Of a stretch of 64,000 nt of DNA, positions 43,600-54,212 are shown piece after piece. Source of the DNA: Codonopsis lanceolata (Eukaryota; Streptophyta; Magnoliopsida; Asterales; Campanulaceae); NCBI GenBank assembly GCA_013146195.2, contig CM028383.1, positions 18,809,642-18,873,641 of the forward strand, read 5' to 3'. Each line of letters begins with the position of its first letter. Position 1 is the stretch's first letter. The notes beneath the pieces were generated by a model. It saw nothing but the letters and a program-made list of their open reading frames with translations. It did no database searches and was not told where the DNA came from. Both the position numbers and the translations under genes were made by a program.

Positions 43600-44152
43600 C
43601 TATAACTTATGTTTTGGAGCCTTTTTGGGCCCTTTTTGGGCCCTTTTGATGCGACCGAACTCACCCATGGGCTTCCAAACATGGCGCTTGAGCTCCTCCA
43701 CTTGAGGATTTGCACTCAAAATTAACATGTGTAACTCGACAATCTGCTCGTGAAGCGAGATCCATTCAATCAGCCCATTGAGTCGATAGGAAGGGATCAT
43801 CGATTAGTCGTTTGATGAACCAAGAAAAAGATTTAGTTGGAGTCTTGAAATCGAAGGGATCTTCATAGTCGATTTTCCTTGGGAAGAACAAGATCAATTT
43901 TTCCTTCAATTTCACCCTCTTTCTTAATTTGTTCCTCTTGAATCTCTTCCTCATCCTCGCTCTTTTCTTTTCTCTTGCTCTCCTTCCTTTCTCTTTTCTC
44001 GCTCTCACTTTTCTCTCTTCAATTTTATCCCATTCAATTATTTCTCGTTCTTTTTTCTCCCTCTCTATATTTTCTTTCTCTATCTCCTCCCCCTCAAATA
44101 AACCAATATGTGAGATATCCCTCTCAAATAAGCCTACAAATATTATACTCAT
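43600..44152 (-). pseudogene. charged ORF between the direct repeats
   Basis: Two frames (44152-43766 and 43800-43600) overlap with a frame change. The first is extremely Lys/Arg/Glu-rich, largely from a CT-rich tract on the plus strand, and ends FKTPTKSFSWFIKRLIDDPF. The second contains NPQVEELKRHVWKPMGEFGR. No domain is recognised. The position suggests an internal ORF of a non-autonomous LTR element, perhaps a gag relic. Confidence 0.3.
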
Positions 44153-44652
44153 GTGATGTAGGTGGATAAATTTTATCTACATCGTTTATATCCCTCACCA
44201 TGATTCGTGGCATATCCAACATATGATTTTACAATCACCGTGTTACAAAATGATGTTTATCGGTATCAAAATATACAACTCTTTATCTAGGGTATATAAC
44301 GACTTCAATCAAAGGACAACGAGCACATTTGTCACAATGAGAATCGCTAACGACACTCGAGTAACGATCCATGTAGCATTCTCATGCAGTCAATCCAGTA
44401 CGTCGTTATACCTAACACGCACCTATGTGTAGACTGATATCAACTATATAAGTCTCAAGACATACGAGTCTCAATCATTATTATTTCCCTTATTAATAAT
44501 AATACTTGACCAAGCATACTAAAGAATAACATATTATTATAAGGGTTTTATTATGCATTATTATGAATAAACAAATGATACATAGTAAATAAATGCCTCA
44601 ATAAATAATGATACGTTGAGAAATATATTTGCCTCTAGGGCATAAACCAACA
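44153..44652 (-). mobile_element. probable solo LTR of an Angela/BARE-like copia
   Basis: On the minus strand it begins TGTTGGTTTATGCCCTAGAG and continues GCAAATATATT. From memory this is the start typical of Angela/BARE-type LTRs (TGTTGGAAATATGCCCTAGAGGC). It lies between CTAAT (44653-44657) and CTCAT (44148-44152), a possible duplication with one mismatch. The left end lacks a clean CA, so it is less certain than the right. Confidence 0.6.
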
Positions 44653-44751
44653 CTAATAATCTTAACCTTGTGTGTAATAAGTTTCGTCAAAGCCTCCAAT
44701 TCTTTTCCCCTTTCTCCGGACATTTTTTTTTTCACAACTATGAAAACGAAA

Positions 44752-44945
44752 AGATTAAGCTAGGGTTGATGACCCAAGTTTATAACAAAAACTCGAAGAA
44801 GGTTGAAGATCCTAGTTTAGAAACAATTATAAGAATTTTAAACGAACGCAACAAATCTTATTTTATTTTTGACAAAGATGACTAATGGAAATTAAACTAG
44901 GGTCGATGACCCAAGTTTAGGAAACAACTAGAAGAATTGTAGACA
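44752..44945. repeat. imperfect local repeat, two copies
   Basis: CTAGGGT(T/C)GATGACCCAAGTTTA occurs near 44760 and 44898, each followed by related AACAA...AGAA words, about 138 bp apart. It lies inside the presumed LTR-like unit bounded by the direct repeats. Confidence 0.6.
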
Positions 44946-45129
44946 AAGTAATAAGAATTTTTTTTTTTAATTTTGACAAACCGTAAAACAATTAGGGTTC
45001 TTGGAATTGAAAAGGCAAGACAATAAAATTAAGATAGAATGGAATTACCGTACCTAGGATTGCTATGGTACCAATTGACCAGATCCCAGGACCTTCCTAA
45101 GTAGGTTACTTGGTGAATTACACCTCGAC

Positions 45130-45430
45130 CCATTGCCCTTGATTAGACACGAACCTCGGTTATGTGATTGATGCAACAATTGGGATGGAATTCCAATTGA
45201 TAGGTCTAGGGTTGAAACAATCACCGACAGGCGAATGATTGAATCGAAAATAACTCAAGAACGGCACACGTATTTTGAGAGAAAAACACACTTTAATTCA
45301 ATATCAAACTCAACTATGTATTATACAATTTTAGAGCCTTTAAATAGGCTACAAACCCTAAAATAAACCTTAATACGTAAAGGAAACAATTACCTAAACT
45401 AATTAGGAAACAAAAACCTAATTGAAATCC
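45130..45430 (-). repeat. direct repeat, right copy (LTR-like)
   Basis: Similar to 43215-43540 in order and content, with small indels. The pair, 1.9 kb apart, may be LTRs of a decayed non-autonomous element or two leader-containing fragments. Confidence 0.55.
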
Positions 45431-45636
45431 CGTAGAGTAGAGAATATAATCATGTCTCATAACAAGGGCCAAAGGGCATGATACTTGTGCAAAATCCTAG
45501 TTGCAACGCTATGTACTATGTATAGGCTATACTTCAAGTAGAACAAATTGAGTTGATATCGTCTATCTCCAACATATCCTTTTCTTTAGGCAATGCTACT
45601 AGCTGTGTTTATGATCAAGTTCTATTTAAACTGCAG

Positions 45637-45702
45637 GTTACATGCCCGCAAATTGCTGGTGACAAATGTGAAAGATTTATGTATGATGAATTTAGAAAGA
45701 AG
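45637..45702 (+). CDS. DUF3754 gene, exon 11
   Basis: VTCPQIAGDKCERFMYDEFR plus KK, 22 codons, with acceptor AAACTGCAG and donor GTAATGAC. GDKCERFMYDEF is a strong family match. The 3-kb intron upstream holds the LINE and LTR-like repeats. Confidence 0.92.
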
Positions 45703-45773
45703 GTAATGACACTAAGGAAGTTGTCGAGCATTTAATGTTCTACTCTTTTAATTAATTGTTTGAATGCATGCAG

Positions 45774-45935
45774 GTTCAAATGCCAATTGATAAGGCAGTT
45801 AATACATTGTCGAGGCTGGGTCTTGTAAAGGAAAGGGCTGTTGGCGGCAAAATTGGATTACAGGCAATTCCGTGTCCCAAGGCATGCGAGATCCTTAAAC
45901 AACGTTGGAATAGCTTGATGAGTAATGTCCATTGA
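45774..45935 (+). CDS. DUF3754 gene, last exon
   Basis: VQMPIDKAVNTLSRLGLVKE, then PCPKACEILKQRWNSLMSNV, His and TGA at 45933-45935. The acceptor is GAATGCATGCAG. The segment resembles a small winged-helix-like C-terminus seen in the family (DKA-NTL-RLGLV). Candidate near-upstream polyadenylation words follow (TTGTAATAATAG near 45998), but the 3' end cannot be fixed. Confidence 0.92.
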   Translation, partial: VQMPIDKAVNTLSRLGLVKERAVGGKIGLQAIPCPKACEILKQRWNSLMSNVH

Positions 45936-47016
45936 TATAATTGTATTACATGAGCTTTTCAATGTATAGGGAATGACTTTATTGGTATGGGTAGCCCTTT
46001 GTAATAATAGATTTATGGAAGGACCCTAAATTTCTCAAATGTCGTAATTAGTCTATTTTTAGTAAGTACCCCTTCTGTAAATTGTAAAGTTCTTTCTGAG
46101 TTAAACACATGTATTTTTGGTTCCTTTCTTTTAAAAGGCAATGGCACAGCATGCCACATCCATGGAGCTAAGGTAATGTAAGAATAGACTAACCACAGCA
46201 TCAATCATCTATTGTTGTTATCATGTATGAAAACAATTAAGAGATTATTGATGTTGTTTAAGTTGACGAGTTATATCCTAGGAACACCTCTTTCAAACTT
46301 AATCATATGGTCATTTTCCAGTTTCCACTCCACCCAAGTAGAAGTAAAGAATATAGCTGAGCCTTGTACTTGTCCAAGAGTTGGCCTTTTGGGGGGTACC
46401 TGGTGTGCTTAAAGCTATTCATTCATGTCTTTCTTTCTACCTTTTAATCTGTGGTTGTTGGGAGTTGTCTCCTTATTCTTTTCGTGAATCCTTGTGTTGC
46501 ATTACTTCTTTCTTTAACGTTTTCAAATTTCAACTGTCTCAGTGTGGGAAGTTATTCTTGCCTTCAATATTGAAAATGTTGATTTTCATGGACCGAACAA
46601 AAGAATGGCCCTTGTCCTTATTGATTTGAAGCTGCCTCTAAAAGAGACTAATGGAGCAAAATAATCGAGTCGATAGTCGCAAGAAAAATACTCAGTCGTC
46701 ATATGAGTTGTGTTCACCGTGAAAACTATGATAGTCTTTAGCTGATGACGGGCATAATAAATCCTAGCGCCCAAGAAAATTTCAAGTGTATTTCTATGAA
46801 GTTATAACATATTTTTGCTAAGGCTTAAATCTCCATTTGGACGCTTTACTTCCACCCAAAATTCATTAAGCTCATTATATTATATTATATTATATTTTAT
46901 TTCCACACTTTAATCACTCTTTTTTGGCATAAATATCAGGTCCATCTCTCTGTTCACATGTTTGGATGAAAATCTTTAAAAGTTTACAAAAACCCCAAAT
47001 ACCTTTACTAATAGGT
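45936..47016 (+). other. 3' flank of the host gene
   Basis: Probable 3' untranslated region, then intergenic AT-rich DNA. It includes a TATAT-type microsatellite near 46875-46900. No gene or element border is recognised. Confidence 0.5.
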
Positions 47017-47525
47017 TTAAATAACTTGATCAATGGTGACAAAAATTGTTCCAGCATTCAGAGTTGTTTGGATTGTACCAATACATGCGTGTTGATCAAC
47101 AAACCTAGTATCTACCAAAGCAATTTTTGAGGAGGATGGGAGACCTTTACGACCATGGAAAGTAAAAGCAAGTCTTAACAGCACCAAAACGGATATGAGT
47201 ATACCCTTGAAGAGAGAGTCAGCCAGAAGGGATAAGGTCACTAGATGTTCAGCATAAGTTGCAGGAAGTTGGTATGAATCAAATTTGAGGCTTGAACATA
47301 CTCTTTAACTTGTTGGACTAAGGAAGATCAATTTTTTTGACTTTTCTGGTTAAAGAAAAAGTAGGCTTTAAAAATACATGATATGGATTAACTATAGGTA
47401 ATAGGGATGTGAGGATTTTTGAATCATCTGACATAAGATATCTCATATAATTGATCTATCTTAGAGGCAAAAGATTGTCGGAAGCTGGATGAAGGGGTTA
47501 AAAGAGAAGTTGAACTCATGATTAG
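47017..47525 (-). pseudogene. pararetroviral movement-protein-like region, truncated
   Basis: The clearest frame, 47241-47017, contains HGRKGLPSSSKIALVDTRF and HACIGTIQTTLNAGTIFVTI, which resemble the core of caulimovirid movement proteins. Upstream pieces (to about 47525) lie in other frames with stops. The region breaks off at about 47017 and does not continue leftwards. Movement proteins carry virus between cells; this copy is broken. Confidence 0.7.
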
Positions 47526-47740
47526 AACAAGAGTCTGGAGAAGCTTTTTCTTTTACAATAACCTTTTTTGAAGAAACCACGGTGATGCCTTCGTTGACTT
47601 ACAATATCCTCAACAGACTTGTATGGCAAAAGAAATTAGGCTAATCCAGGCGCTAGAGTATGGTTTTCTGATGTGAGAGATCCATTCTAAGACGACAGTC
47701 ACGGAGCATACTAATCTGAAACTCAACGAGTGGAGAAGTT

Positions 47741-47753
47741 GGCTCTGATACCA
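47741..47753 (-). promoter_or_regulatory. tRNA-Met primer site of the pararetrovirus
   Basis: On the minus strand TGGTATCAGAGCC, an exact match to the site used by Caulimoviridae to prime minus-strand DNA. It lies between the promoter-like region and the first gene, as expected. Confidence 0.85.
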
Positions 47754-47764
47754 AAGCTTAGAGG

Positions 47765-47903
47765 GAGTTGAGGTAGATCTATACAAGACCTATAAGAACT
47801 AAAAGAAAAGACAAAGAAATACAAATAAGAATAAGATGACAAAGTTTGGGGAGAGTTGAGGCAGATCTATACAAGACCTGTAAGAACAAAAAGAAAGGAC
47901 AAA
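47765..47903. repeat. 88-bp tandem duplication in the viral leader
   Basis: GAGTTGAGG(T/C)AGATCTATAC with AAGACCT(A/G)TAAGAAC occurs from 47765 and again from 47853. Each copy is followed by an AAAAGAAA(A/G)GACAAA stretch. It lies between the TATA-like box and the primer site on the minus strand. Confidence 0.85.
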
Positions 47904-47986
47904 TAAGATGAGGATGAAGATGATTGAAAACTTAAAAACTTAGAAATTATATATCTTCCTTTGATTCCAAATGAAGACTGAAGGCC

Positions 47987-48165
47987 CCTTATATAGAACT
48001 ACGAGGCCAAACATGAAGACAAGCCAACCAAGAAAGTAAAGCAACTTAATAATTATGCAATGACGTAAGTCATGACGATAGGAAGTAATAATTATACAAA
48101 AGACGTAAGACATGATGGTAGAGACTAATAATTATACATATGACACAAACCATGACGTAACCAAC
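47987..48165 (-). promoter_or_regulatory. pararetroviral promoter-like region with three ACGT-type repeats
   Basis: On the minus strand TATATAAGG (complement of 47987-47995) is a TATA box of the form seen in the cauliflower mosaic virus 35S promoter. Upstream are three units of about 40 bp starting TAATAATTAT at 48047, 48086 and 48126. They contain TGACGTAAG (48061), GACGTAAG (48102) and TGACGTAA (48153), which resemble as-1-type TGACG elements bound by TGA bZIP factors. Activity is inferred from sequence only. Confidence 0.7.
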
Positions 48166-48198
48166 GAGAGTCCGTATGAGATGAGTCATCTTCATATG

Positions 48199-51143
48199 TG
48201 ACACGACCCGACCCCAAATCTCGATATGAAATCTGGGTCATGCGTGTAATAACAAAACAAAACACACTAGTTCAAAATAAAACACGTGCAAAGCCCCTGC
48301 TAAAAGTGGGCTAAATAAAAACCTGATTAAAACATAATAATACCTGTTATGATAATAGAAACATCGTGGCTCTAAAAAGGCCGAGAAAACAAAATAACAA
48401 AGTCAACGAGCCATTGCTATGACTAACACAAGGCTCTAAAGCCAGCCAACCAATAATATTATATACACAAGCACGACGTTACACGTCGGTAACAAATGAA
48501 TAATGTCATACTAAACACAAACCCAATGAAGAGTTTATATAACTCTCCTATAAACCCATGTCCTCACAAAACATAATACAGCCTCCTGAAGTGCTGCATA
48601 CCAAAGACTGTCAACGTCTGATAAATCTCATCGACCTCACTGCGTACTTCATGTCTGGCTGGGATATAAGGAAAACAAAAGGAACGGGGTAAGTGATAAA
48701 CTCAGTAAGTTACTACGTGATCTATATGGCATGTTGTTATGCACATATAACCAATACATAATACACAATGCACGATATACCAAGTATAACAATTCATATA
48801 CTTGCAAACAATTCACGCTGATCATGTTATAATGCACATTGACTCAACGTAATATAAACACATAGTCAGGATATAAATCAGTATCTCAGTTTGATCTGTA
48901 TCTAAGTTGAATCTGTAGGAGAGCTTTTGACTTGTCCTGCTATAAATATCGTAGTTGTGCTGCTGAAGCAATACACATATATAACTGCACCAGAAATCCA
49001 AAAAAACACTATAGATGTGTTGCTGTCGCGATACACATAATATACTGTCTGAATCTGATAGTATCCAAAACTGAAAACCAAAGTCATGTCTGAACCCAAT
49101 AGTATCCAGAAAGGGTAATGATAGGGCCACTCCAATAGCACTTAATTTTGGGTACCAAATGATGTGGCATCTTATGTGTCATATTGTTAACATAACTTTT
49201 TAACTTATAGTGGAGCCCATAAAATGCCAAATAAGATAACACATTAGAAACAACATCATTTGGTGCACAAATTTGAGTGCTCATTGAGTGGCTCTAGTAT
49301 TACTCATCCAGAAAACACCGACCTTGGGGCTTAACCAAGAGTCTCATTACCCCGAGTTTTACCCAAAAGTCGTAGTTGCGTTGGTGTTGTAGTACACGTA
49401 CTGAAATCATATCTGAACCCAATAGTATCCAAAACCAATGACCTTGGGACTTAACCAAGAGTCTCATTACTCTGAGTTTTACCCAAGAGTCTACCCTTCT
49501 GTCTGTCATTTGAATTGCTCTAACAAAGGCTACATCCTTATTACAACCAATAACAAGGGAGAGACATATGCAACGACATGTAGCGATCACGAGATTTAAC
49601 TCTTGTAAAGACTATTATCGTCTCATTGTAGACACAACCACATATGTCAACTGGACTCAATGCGATGCACAAGTAGTTGTTTACTTGTAATTAAACACAA
49701 CCATCGAGTCCCAAGTACAGGGGCTCGACGCACATACAAGCATGCTTATTTGCTTGAAATAAAACACGTAAACGTTTATTTGCTTAAACACAATTAACAC
49801 ATATATGATATTTTATATAAAATGTCAAACACAAAATATTCCCCAATATCGTAGGAACACAATACAACACTCTTTATATTTTATTATGCCTAAATCGACT
49901 CCGTTGAGTCATTTATTTATTATTTATAAATTCCGGGCATCACTACGATTTGCAGAATTCGTCCCAACACAATCTCACCGATAATTAATTCGGCCCAAAT
50001 AATAGTCTCAATCATTTAAATACACATATCAGTTCAAATATTCAATAATTAATAACGAGAATATTTTTACTCTAAATCCAAAACAAATCGTGTGGGGGTA
50101 GCCTACAATACATGTATGTCAATATTACATACAAAGGGAAGGGGATAGTAACTTACCTCTACCGAAAAATATCGGTGAAAACACAAAATATTCTGGTATA
50201 AATATAACCCTCAACACATAGAATGTCTCTGCGGAATCAAAATTAAAAACGAACAATATTTCATTAATAAACCAAGCTTAAAATCCAAACCCTCGGTAAA
50301 ACACTCGTGAAAGAGAACGGCTGAAGATAGAAGAGAAAAATGGTCTCTCTCAATTTTTTTTGTTAAGAAGGTGAAGAGGTGGACGGTCCCCACCACCGAC
50401 CAAACCAATCAAAGCAAAAGAAAGAAAAACAATACTTCTTGTTCACTTGGAAAACCAATCCAGTCAAACCAAAACAAAACTAATTAGTTTGAATTGGAAT
50501 AGGTGATGTCCAACCCAAATCTAAAATCTAAGTTAATAATCACTTGGTAAAACAATAAAATAGAGAAGTAAATGGCTAGTCATTTTGAGGTATAAATTTT
50601 ATTGGTGAGTCAAAAGTCAAAACAACTAATCTCCAATTAAACCCAATAAAATACTAATTATCCATTATTAATAAGTCAAATTTAAAATAAAAATATACTT
50701 TAACAATATAAAAAGAAATATGTAACGTACAATACACTTCGGGTCAATCTAGCCGAAAATATATATTTTCTAGCTTTAACGTGTCATTTTCTATTTCAAT
50801 ATTATAAATCATAACTAACATAACTAAAGTACAATATGGACTTTGAACACAACACACATCAAGCCTAATATATCTTGAGCTGAAATGGACTTTTATAAGG
50901 CAATTACTCAAGTCCACAACCTAAAACACATTAATAATGCAAAACACATAAATAACACAATCGGACTTCAAGTGTGCTATTGCACAAGTCCAACTCACGA
51001 TATAACCGAGTTCTCATTAGAACTTAAAACCCAAGTCAAAATACTATTTGACTAACATGTTAGCATTGCAAGTTTAACACTAATCAACTTGTGATTAACA
51101 AATAAACATCATAATAAATGCAAGGAAATTCTCGGGCGCTACA
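48199..51143 (-). repeat. 3' LTR of the gypsy-type element (2945 bp)
   Basis: On the minus strand it starts TGTAGCGCCCGAGAATTTCC at 51143 and ends GGGTCGGGTCGTGTCA at 48199. It contains a 193-bp MITE at 49113-49305. About 415 bp present here (roughly 49480-49890) is missing from the other LTR. Confidence 0.92.
49113..49305. mobile_element. Mutator-like MITE, 193 bp, in one LTR
   Basis: The left end GGGTAATGATAGGGCCACTC is inverted imperfectly at the right end (GAGTGGCTCTAGTATTACTC). The perfect 9-bp duplication ATCCAGAAA is at 49104-49112 and 49306-49314. The other LTR has an uninterrupted version of the site near 57530. A 9-bp duplication indicates Mutator-like mobilisation. No coding capacity. 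Confidence 0.9.
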
Positions 51144-51160
51144 CCCTCTCCCCCTAAAAA
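51144..51160 (-). promoter_or_regulatory. polypurine tract of the gypsy-type element
   Basis: On the minus strand TTTTTAGGGGGAGAGGG lies immediately before the 3' LTR start TGTAGCG. This is the plus-strand DNA primer in reverse transcription. Confidence 0.85.
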
Positions 51161-52000
51161 GAATTTAGTCCCTAAATTCTCAAGTCGAATCCAACAAAAG
51201 GGGAGCTACTCCTTGCATAACACATAATCTGTCACAAAAAGATCAATTGGTTCTTCCCGTAACACTTTAACGATTTATCTCTGTTAAAATTCGCAAAACT
51301 CATTCTATAATATCAAGAGTCTTCAATACTCAATCCATGAAAAATAAGTTAAGTTGAAATAATACATTCTCATACATAAACACAATTATTCATCCCTCGT
51401 ATGATGGCAATGCATAAACACATAATGGCTTCATACAGCGACATCTGAATACCCACTTGGTGGCATTCACTGTAAGTAATTATCTTAAAGATCTCAATCA
51501 GTCTCTCAAACAGTCATCTGTTGGAGGTTAAGTATTCATACCACTCAAGGAAAATCCACATATGTTACCACATACTCAGTCGTATAGATTCCATCAATAA
51601 CCATTGTTCCATTCCATCAAAAGCAGAAACGTGTATTCAGCTCTTACGAGTTAAACTCCATAATAGTCTATTACAAGGTTTAATATCTCAACTTTGCTTG
51701 ATCCACTAAACACTTTCATAATTCAAAGTCATTCGATGCATTATTCAATCTCGTTAAACAAACAAATGTAAATTCAAATGGTTACAATTAATATACCATA
51801 TCTCAATTTACAGGGACTCAAATCTCACAAGTCTTCTGGTATCTTGCACTTATAATCCATCAAGTAAAAGAGTTAAGTCATCTTGCTCAACACGTTTGTC
51901 AGTTCCAGTTCCAATCATGTTCTGATTTTAATTCCATCAATACAAGATTCACACTTAGGCATCGCAAACAGATTGAAATTAATTCAATTAATCAATAAGT
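51161..52000. other. gypsy-type interior, non-coding part
   Basis: AT-rich with no frame of note on the element's minus strand. No RT, integrase or protease motif could be read, so it may be a decayed or replaced interior. Confidence 0.5.
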
Positions 52001-53040
52001 CACTACAAGAAAAATGACATATTGTGACACCTTGTAAGAGGCACTTTTCAAAAAGCCTCATAAAACTATCTATTAAGGCTTTTATAAGTGTCATTTTACA
52101 AAATACCAATTATATTTTAAAAAGCCTTATAAAATTATTTGTTGGGGCTTTTGTAAGTGTCATTTTACTAAACAAAATAAATTATTTTTTAAAGGCCTCA
52201 TAAAGGATCTATTAGGGCTTTTATATGTGTTGTTTAAGTGATTAAGATATTGAGGCACTAGACAATTAACCCAATTTTTTGTTGCCGCCCTAATAATTCA
52301 CCCTGGGCGGTTTTTTTTCACTTTTGCTTTTCCCGCACAAGTTACATCGGTTCTTTCCCGCACAGTCATTTTCCCCCATTTCTCTTTCCTGCACAATTAT
52401 TTTCTTCTTTTCACAGATGCTACTCTTCTCATTGCTTTCAAGAAAGTCCCTCGCACTAGATTCAATTCGAGAAGAAAACATTAAGGGGCGTCCAACGAGG
52501 AATTGCTCCAGTTCAAGCTTTAAGCCAGGTATTATTCGATTCGTCTACATTTGCGAACTAGGGTTTCTGATTAAGTTTGAGTCCTTCATTTTCATGGATG
52601 GTTGCTACTGTGATTATTCAAATTAAGGGAGAGTATTGAGTCTGATTTAATTGTAGCTTTATATCGAAATCTTAAAAACTGTGAGGCCAATTTAGTATGG
52701 TATATGGAATATGGAAACTATCTGTATACTAGCAAAGATGAGACGGATTTTTTTCGAACCTTAAAGTTGTGGATCAATTTTAATTTCTCAGGTCAGAAAT
52801 AGCTACGGGTGGGGTCTATAAACGAGGCAACTTGTCTATTCTGGTTCAATTCCAACAGTGGTGTACGCGTTAACATGATGGATGGCTATGTTTTTGGCAT
52901 TTTTCAGGTGTGGGTTTGGTGGTAATTTCTTCGCTGGTTTTTGTTTGTGAGGTGTTGTTGGGGTCTTAATTCTTTTAGTTGATCAAGGAGGGACCTCTGT
53001 ACTCTTCTCCTTCATCACTCATCAGAATGGTTTCCGGCTT
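52001..53040. mobile_element. CACTA-type terminus with adjoining sequence
   Basis: CACTACAAGAAAAATGACAT at 52001 is the characteristic end of CACTA (EnSpm) transposons. Short subterminal repeats follow (AAAGCCTCATAAAA, AAAGCCTTATAAAA, AAGGCCTCATAAAG). A promoter/5'-exon-like segment follows: a 100-codon frame at 52324-52626 and a CCAG|GTATT donor-like word near 52528. The opposite end (TTTTTCTTGTAGTG) was not found, so the element is truncated and its right limit is a guess. Confidence 0.55.
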
Positions 53041-54212
53041 GTAAGCTTCCTTAAATTACTAAATCCTCTGTCACTGATCCTGGTCTAGTTAAGTTGACTC
53101 TATTCATACAAATGACGACTTCTTCGAGATATTAATATATCACATTCATGTCTTGCACAAGATCACATCTCAAGCCTTCGTTGGATACACTACTGTAGAC
53201 AACAAAATCATCATTTCCACTAAATAACACAATGGTCATAGTCATTCATTCTTGAGATTAGTTTCACACTCTTCATTTCATTCACGTAAGATCCTATATT
53301 GTATCAAGTGACTCATGGATAGAGCTATCTTGGAAAATCCTTCGATAACTTTCAATAATAATCAGTCAATCTCAACAATCTCCATTTCATACTTTGACAA
53401 GTCTCAACAAGTCAACTATAATTCTGGTATTCGAAACCATGTGTCACAAAATTATATTTCCTCTAAACAAGAAACACATTTACTGAACTGATAAACTATC
53501 GTTATCTCATAGAGAATCCATAACTTGTGGATGTTATTCATATTCATCCCCCAACTCAAAATAAACAGGGATATCTTCCATAAGGACTACAATGCTACAA
53601 TCAAGGTATGACCTAGACACTCGAGTCATTTTTCCATCATTTGTTCAAACACACGGTGTTTAAGGATATCATCTCTTAATCAAAAACTCAGAAAACAGAA
53701 CAAATCAATGTAGCTAATTAATCAAATCATAAATGAGTAATAATAGTTATTCATTCTTATTCATTACCCGGTGAAAGTCAATCATCATTTTTAAATATAA
53801 CACGATATCTCATTTTAGATGAACATCATCAAACATCATGTGGTCATCCACTAGGCTGTCAGATCATCAATCAAATATTCCATGCAGTGAAGTTTTCAAT
53901 TCTTTCTACTGAACCAATACAGTTCTATAAGATGGTTTAAACGTAGATGCTATATTTGATAACAACTCAACACAACTCAATACATGTTTGGTGATAAAGA
54001 GTATCTGAAATAAATATATATGAATCTGTAGATATAACAAGGACATCCTCTATTTTGGTGTACCATTACTTACAACCCAAACAAAATCTCAGATACTCAG
54101 CAATACCCAGCTATAACAGTATACTAGTTCTTTTAAGCAAAATAACATACGTGCACTCATTATTTGTTACTCATGAATGCTATCTCAGTATACTAGACGC
54201 ATAGCAAATAAC
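53041..54212. other. gypsy-type interior, unassigned
   Basis: AT-rich with no recognisable coding region or repeat. CAAATAAC at 54205-54212 is the left target copy of the hAT-like element. Confidence 0.5.

Larger units (their letters stand above)
4490..45935 (+). other. host gene locus, DUF3754 / TMEM143-like protein (5' end missing)
   Basis: Twelve exons in consistent phase, each bounded by AG and GT, give about 500 residues ending in a TGA: 4490-4669, 11100-11235, 13899-14233, 23797-23926, 24934-25062, 25196-25240, 36528-36607, 42034-42130, 42229-42318, 42536-42589, 45637-45702 and 45774-45935. From memory, the content matches plant DUF3754 proteins related to animal TMEM143; their biochemical role is not established as far as I know. 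Two hydrophobic segments (about residues 320-337 and 346-368 of the visible part) suggest a membrane hairpin. The first visible exon starts with the last base of a codon, so at least one upstream exon, probably carrying a start codon and perhaps a transit peptide, is missing. No stop or frameshift interrupts the exons, so the gene could be functional despite about 40 kb of intron. Confidence 0.85.

Noticed and set aside
43766..44152. Lys/Glu-rich ORF as a host nuclear protein
   Set aside because: The composition comes from a CT-rich tract and the ORF lies between LTR-like repeats within intron 10; kept only as a low-confidence element ORF.
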